The notes beneath the pieces are model-generated. The model was not told the DNA's origin and searched no databases. It saw nothing but the letters and a program-made list of their open reading frames with translations. 8,712 nucleotides of DNA from Fidelibacterota bacterium (GTDB lineage: Bacteria > Pseudomonadota > Alphaproteobacteria > Rhodospirillales > Rhodospirillaceae), in NCBI GenBank assembly GCA_947473445.1, contig CANJEU010000065.1, positions 1-8,712 of the forward strand, given 5' to 3'. Position 1 is the first letter of the stretch, and each line of letters opens with the position of its first letter. Below, piece after piece: positions 6,415 through 8,712 of the stretch. The position numbers were made by a program, and so were the translations under genes.

Positions 6415-6873
6415 ATGGAAATGACCGGCGATTACCTTATTCCCGCATCACGCGATGCGGTCTGGGCCGCGCTGAATGACCTTGGTGTGCTGAAAGAGGC
6501 CATCCCTGGCTGCGAGGAAATTTCGCGCCTGTCGGAGCATGAAATCGACGCCGTTGTGGTCGCGAAAATCGGCCCGGTGAAGGCCTCGTTCAAAGGTCTC
6601 ATTACGCTGTCCGATCTCGATCCGCCCAACGGTTACACCATTCGCGGAGAAGGCAAGGGCGGGGCCGCCGGTTTTGCCAAGGGCGGCGCGCGGGTGCGGC
6701 TGGAACAGGAAGCCGACGGCACGCGCCTCATTTATACTGTCGATGCCTCGGTCGGGGGTAAGATCGCCCAAGTCGGTGGACGTCTGATCGTCTCGGCGGC
6801 TAAAAAACTCGCCGATGAATTCTTTTCCCGCCTCGGCGCTCTCGCCGCGGCCAGAGACGCGAGCCCCGCATGA
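6415..6873 (+). CDS. coxG: CoxG-type SRPBCC protein (CO dehydrogenase subunit G family)
   Basis: A 152-residue protein of the CoxG family, a START/SRPBCC hydrophobic-pocket fold. Family features visible are the N-terminal VWAALND-LGVLKEAIPGCE segment, the central GPVKASFKG strand, the Gly-rich GEGKGGAAGFAKG turn and the C-terminal GKIAQVGGRLI helix followed by FFSRL. CoxG proteins accompany molybdenum CO dehydrogenases; they have been linked to membrane attachment and to quinone handling. AGGA at 6402-6405 is 9 bases from ATG6415, preferred over a TTG at 6412; a further ATG lies at 6421. Its stop overlaps the coxS start by four bases (ATGA), so the two are co-translated. There is no long C-terminal membrane anchor, unlike some CoxG proteins. 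Confidence 0.92.
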   Translation: MEMTGDYLIPASRDAVWAALNDLGVLKEAIPGCEEISRLSEHEIDAVVVAKIGPVKASFKGLITLSDLDPPNGYTIRGEGKGGAAGFAKGGARVRLEQEADGTRLIYTVDASVGGKIAQVGGRLIVSAAKKLADEFFSRLGALAAARDASPA

Positions 6874-7337
6874 AGATTTCTCTCACCGTCAACGGAACCG
6901 CGCACACGGTCGACGTCGAGCCGCGCACGCTGCTGGTTGACGTCCTGCGCGAACAGTTGCGCCTCACTGGCACCCACGTCGGCTGCGATACCAGCCAATG
7001 CGGCACATGCACCGTGCACCTGAACGGCAAGCCAGTAAAAGCCTGTGCGCTGCTCGCCGTGCAGGCGGAAGATCAACAGATCACCACCATTGAAGGCGTG
7101 GCTAACGGCGGCGCGCTGCATCCCATGCAGGCCGCCTTCCGTGAGCATCACGCGCTCCAGTGCGGCTTCTGCACGCCTGGAATGATCATGACGGCGCTGG
7201 CGCTCGTTGAGCGTCACAAGGATGCCGAGCTGACAGATGCGCTCGTGCGCAAAGAGCTCGAAGGCAACTTCTGCCGCTGCACGGGATATCAACCCATCGT
7301 CACGGCGATTCTCGCCGGCGCGAAAGCGATGGTATAA
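6870..7337 (+). CDS. coxS: 2Fe-2S small subunit of a CO dehydrogenase/xanthine-oxidase family Mo-hydroxylase
   Basis: A 155-residue iron-sulfur subunit with two [2Fe-2S] clusters. The plant-ferredoxin-type N-terminal domain has C39-x4-C44-x2-C47 and C59. The helical C-terminal domain has C98-x2-C101 (QCGFCTPG) and C135-x-C137 (NFCRCTGY). All eight ligands are present and the length is normal. In this family the clusters relay electrons from the molybdenum-cytosine-dinucleotide site on the large subunit to FAD on the medium subunit. The sequence places it in the family but does not prove that CO is the substrate; aromatic or aldehyde hydroxylases have the same subunit. It overlaps coxG by four bases and is followed after two bases by coxM. 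Confidence 0.96.
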   Translation: MKISLTVNGTAHTVDVEPRTLLVDVLREQLRLTGTHVGCDTSQCGTCTVHLNGKPVKACALLAVQAEDQQITTIEGVANGGALHPMQAAFREHHALQCGFCTPGMIMTALALVERHKDAELTDALVRKELEGNFCRCTGYQPIVTAILAGAKAMV

Positions 7338-7339
7338 AC

Positions 7340-8134
7340 ATGCATAACTTCGCTTACCACCGTCCCACGACGCTCACCGAGGCCCGGGAAATCTTTGCGC
7401 GCGGCGAGGATGCCGTATATCTCGCCGGTGGGCAGACGCTCATTCCGACCCTCAAGCAGCGCCTGCGTCAGCCCTCCGATGTCATCGATCTTTCGCGCGT
7501 GCCCGATCTGCGCGGCATCAGCGTCGAGAATGACCTTCTGGTCATCGGCGCCATGACCACGCATGCCGACGTTGCGGCCTCCCCCGAGGTCCGTCGGATT
7601 CTCCCGATGCTTGCACATATGGCGGGCGAAGTTGGCGATCCGCAGGTACGCGAATGCGGCACTCTGGGCGGCGCGCTCGCCAATAGCGATCCGGCGGCGG
7701 ACTATCCGGCGGCGGTGCTCGCGCTTGGCGCCACGCTTCATACGCAGGACCGCACAATCGCGGCCGATGATTTCTTCACGGCCCTTTTCGAAACCGCGCT
7801 CGCGCCGGGCGAACTTCTCGTCAAAGTTGGTTTCCCGGTCCCCAAGCGCGCGGCCTATCAGAAGTTCCGCAATCCCGCGTCGCGCTATGCGGTCGCCGGC
7901 GTGTGTGTGGCTGAAACCGCACACGGCGTGCGTGTCGCCGTCACCGGGGCGGGGTCTTACGCTTTCCGCCAGAGCGAGATGGAAGCCGCGCTTACCGCGT
8001 CCTTCACGCCGGAGGCGCTCGCAGGCATTGTCATCCCCGATGACGATTTGAACAGCGACCTGCACGCGACGCCCGCCTATCGCGCGCACCTCGTCGGCGT
8101 CATGGCCGCGCGGGCTGTCGCGGCCATTGCCTAG
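7340..8134 (+). CDS. coxM: FAD-binding medium subunit of a CO dehydrogenase-like Mo-hydroxylase
   Basis: A 264-residue flavoprotein subunit. The two FAD pyrophosphate motifs of the family are present: AGGQTLIPTLK at 29-39 (AGGHS in classical CoxM) and TLGGALANSDPAADYP at 108-123. The C-terminal part contains the CO-dehydrogenase flavoprotein C-terminal domain (KFRNPASRYAVAGV region, about 175-190). It should receive electrons from CoxS and pass them to a quinone or other acceptor. The start lies two bases after the coxS stop. No large (coxL) subunit follows; the next gene is an isomerase-family protein after 87 bp. Subunit order here is G-S-M, unlike the M-S-L of the studied CO dehydrogenase operons. 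Confidence 0.95.
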   Translation: MHNFAYHRPTTLTEAREIFARGEDAVYLAGGQTLIPTLKQRLRQPSDVIDLSRVPDLRGISVENDLLVIGAMTTHADVAASPEVRRILPMLAHMAGEVGDPQVRECGTLGGALANSDPAADYPAAVLALGATLHTQDRTIAADDFFTALFETALAPGELLVKVGFPVPKRAAYQKFRNPASRYAVAGVCVAETAHGVRVAVTGAGSYAFRQSEMEAALTASFTPEALAGIVIPDDDLNSDLHATPAYRAHLVGVMAARAVAAIA

Positions 8135-8152
8135 CCCACGCATAGCTGGGTT
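8133..8152 (+). terminator. Weak hairpin at the end of coxM
   Basis: AGCCCA at 8133-8138 pairs with TGGGTT at 8147-8152 (one G-U pair) around an 8-base loop, overlapping the coxM stop. Only three T residues follow. It may be a weak terminator or chance; the 87-bp gap after coxM otherwise shows no clear promoter. Confidence 0.25.
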
Positions 8153-8221
8153 TCGCAACTGGCGGTACTGAAGCCGTGGCCGCTGTCTCAGACTCAACGC
8201 CTGAAATTCATGGGGGTCTTC

Positions 8222-8712
8222 ATGTCGGCGCCGATCCGCTTCTATATCGACTTCGTCTCCACCTACTCCTATCTCGCGATTCACAGGATCGATGACCTGG
8301 CCGCGCGGTATGGCCGCACCGTCGATTGGCAAGTCATCTCGCTCGGGCATGTGTTCCAGGAGCTCAAGATCACGCCGCCGCCGTTCATTCCAGCGCGGCT
8401 CAAGTACAATACCCTCGATCTGCTGCGCAGCGCCGAATTCGCGGGCCGCACGTTCAAGATCCCGGCGGTGTTTCCTTTCGATGCCAAACTCGCGCGCTAC
8501 GCCTTCTGGAGCCTGAAGGCGCAAGATGAAAAACGCGCGCGTGATTTCGCGCTCGCCGTCATGGATCGCACATTCGGACAAGGCGGCAGCATCACGACGT
8601 TCGAAGAGATCGCCGACGCCTGCGCGCACCTCGGCCTCAGCGCGGCCGATATCGAAGCGTTGGCCACAGCGCCCGCGGCAAAACGCGCCGTGGTCGAAGC
8701 CATGGACAGGGC
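8222..8712 (+). CDS. 2-hydroxychromene-2-carboxylate isomerase family protein, 5' part
   Basis: The frame stays open to the right edge, giving 163 complete codons of a family usually near 200 residues, so the 3' end is missing. The N-terminus RFYIDFVSTYSYLA matches the DFxSPxSYLA motif of the DsbA-like, GST-kappa-like HCCA isomerases; S13 is the likely catalytic serine, with Thr14 in place of the usual Pro. The later FKIPAVFPFDAKLARYAFW segment fits the family's P-x-x-FP substrate region, and TFGQGGSITTFEEI fits the helical insert. Named members isomerise 2-hydroxychromene-2-carboxylate with glutathione in naphthalene breakdown, but many relatives have other or unknown roles. GGGGG at 8212-8216 supports ATG8222; an in-frame ATG at 8210 would add four residues. 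Its place after the cox genes may mean a shared catabolic role, which is inference. Confidence 0.9.
   Translation, partial: MSAPIRFYIDFVSTYSYLAIHRIDDLAARYGRTVDWQVISLGHVFQELKITPPPFIPARLKYNTLDLLRSAEFAGRTFKIPAVFPFDAKLARYAFWSLKAQDEKRARDFALAVMDRTFGQGGSITTFEEIADACAHLGLSAADIEALATAPAAKRAVVEAMDR

Noticed and set aside
7289..8629. 446-codon minus-strand frame across coxM and the isomerase gene
   Set aside because: It spans two well-supported plus-strand genes and the gap between them and shows no family features.

Overview
The window reads as ordinary high-GC chromosomal DNA, most likely from an alphaproteobacterium. Evidence: strongly GC-rich third codon positions with long antisense shadow frames, a DinB with the N-terminal Cys4 extension I associate with alphaproteobacteria, a MsbA-like exporter of a type common there, and a boxA-like element in the form I recall from alphaproteobacterial rRNA leaders and spacers. 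I cannot name an order or genus.

Left part (1-2777, plus strand): an open frame runs in from the left edge and stops at 260-262. In the same frame, 57 bases later, a metzincin zinc protease of the M10 serralysin/matrixin type begins. It has a catalytic HExxHxxGxxH domain, three tandem PPC (bacterial pre-peptidase C-terminal) domains and a unique tail. One base after its stop starts arfB, a stop-codon-independent peptidyl-tRNA hydrolase that rescues stalled ribosomes.

Middle (2778-5116): a 386-bp gap lies between the convergent arfB and ABC exporter genes. It has unusual structure for such a gap: an AT-rich inverted repeat, a small hairpin followed by a boxA-like sequence as in rRNA leaders, and six copies of a TGTCGC core around a second hairpin. 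This is the least explained part of the window. The minus-strand gene that follows is a half-size ABC exporter (permease and ATPase fused). A 144-bp divergent spacer separates it from dinB.

Right part (5117-8712, plus strand): dinB (DNA polymerase IV with an N-terminal Cys4 motif) is followed after 14 bp by a tightly packed coxG-coxS-coxM set. These are the accessory SRPBCC protein, the 2Fe-2S subunit and the FAD subunit of a molybdenum hydroxylase of the CO-dehydrogenase/xanthine-oxidase family. CoxS would pass electrons between the FAD of CoxM and a molybdenum catalytic subunit, but no coxL-type gene lies in the window, so the substrate is unknown. The window ends inside a 2-hydroxychromene-2-carboxylate isomerase family gene (thioredoxin fold, GST-kappa-like).

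I see no CRISPR array, insertion sequence, phage gene, tRNA or rRNA gene. No clearly novel multi-gene system is evident. The best leads are the orphan boxA region, the in-frame stop upstream of the protease, and the Mo-hydroxylase set without its large subunit.
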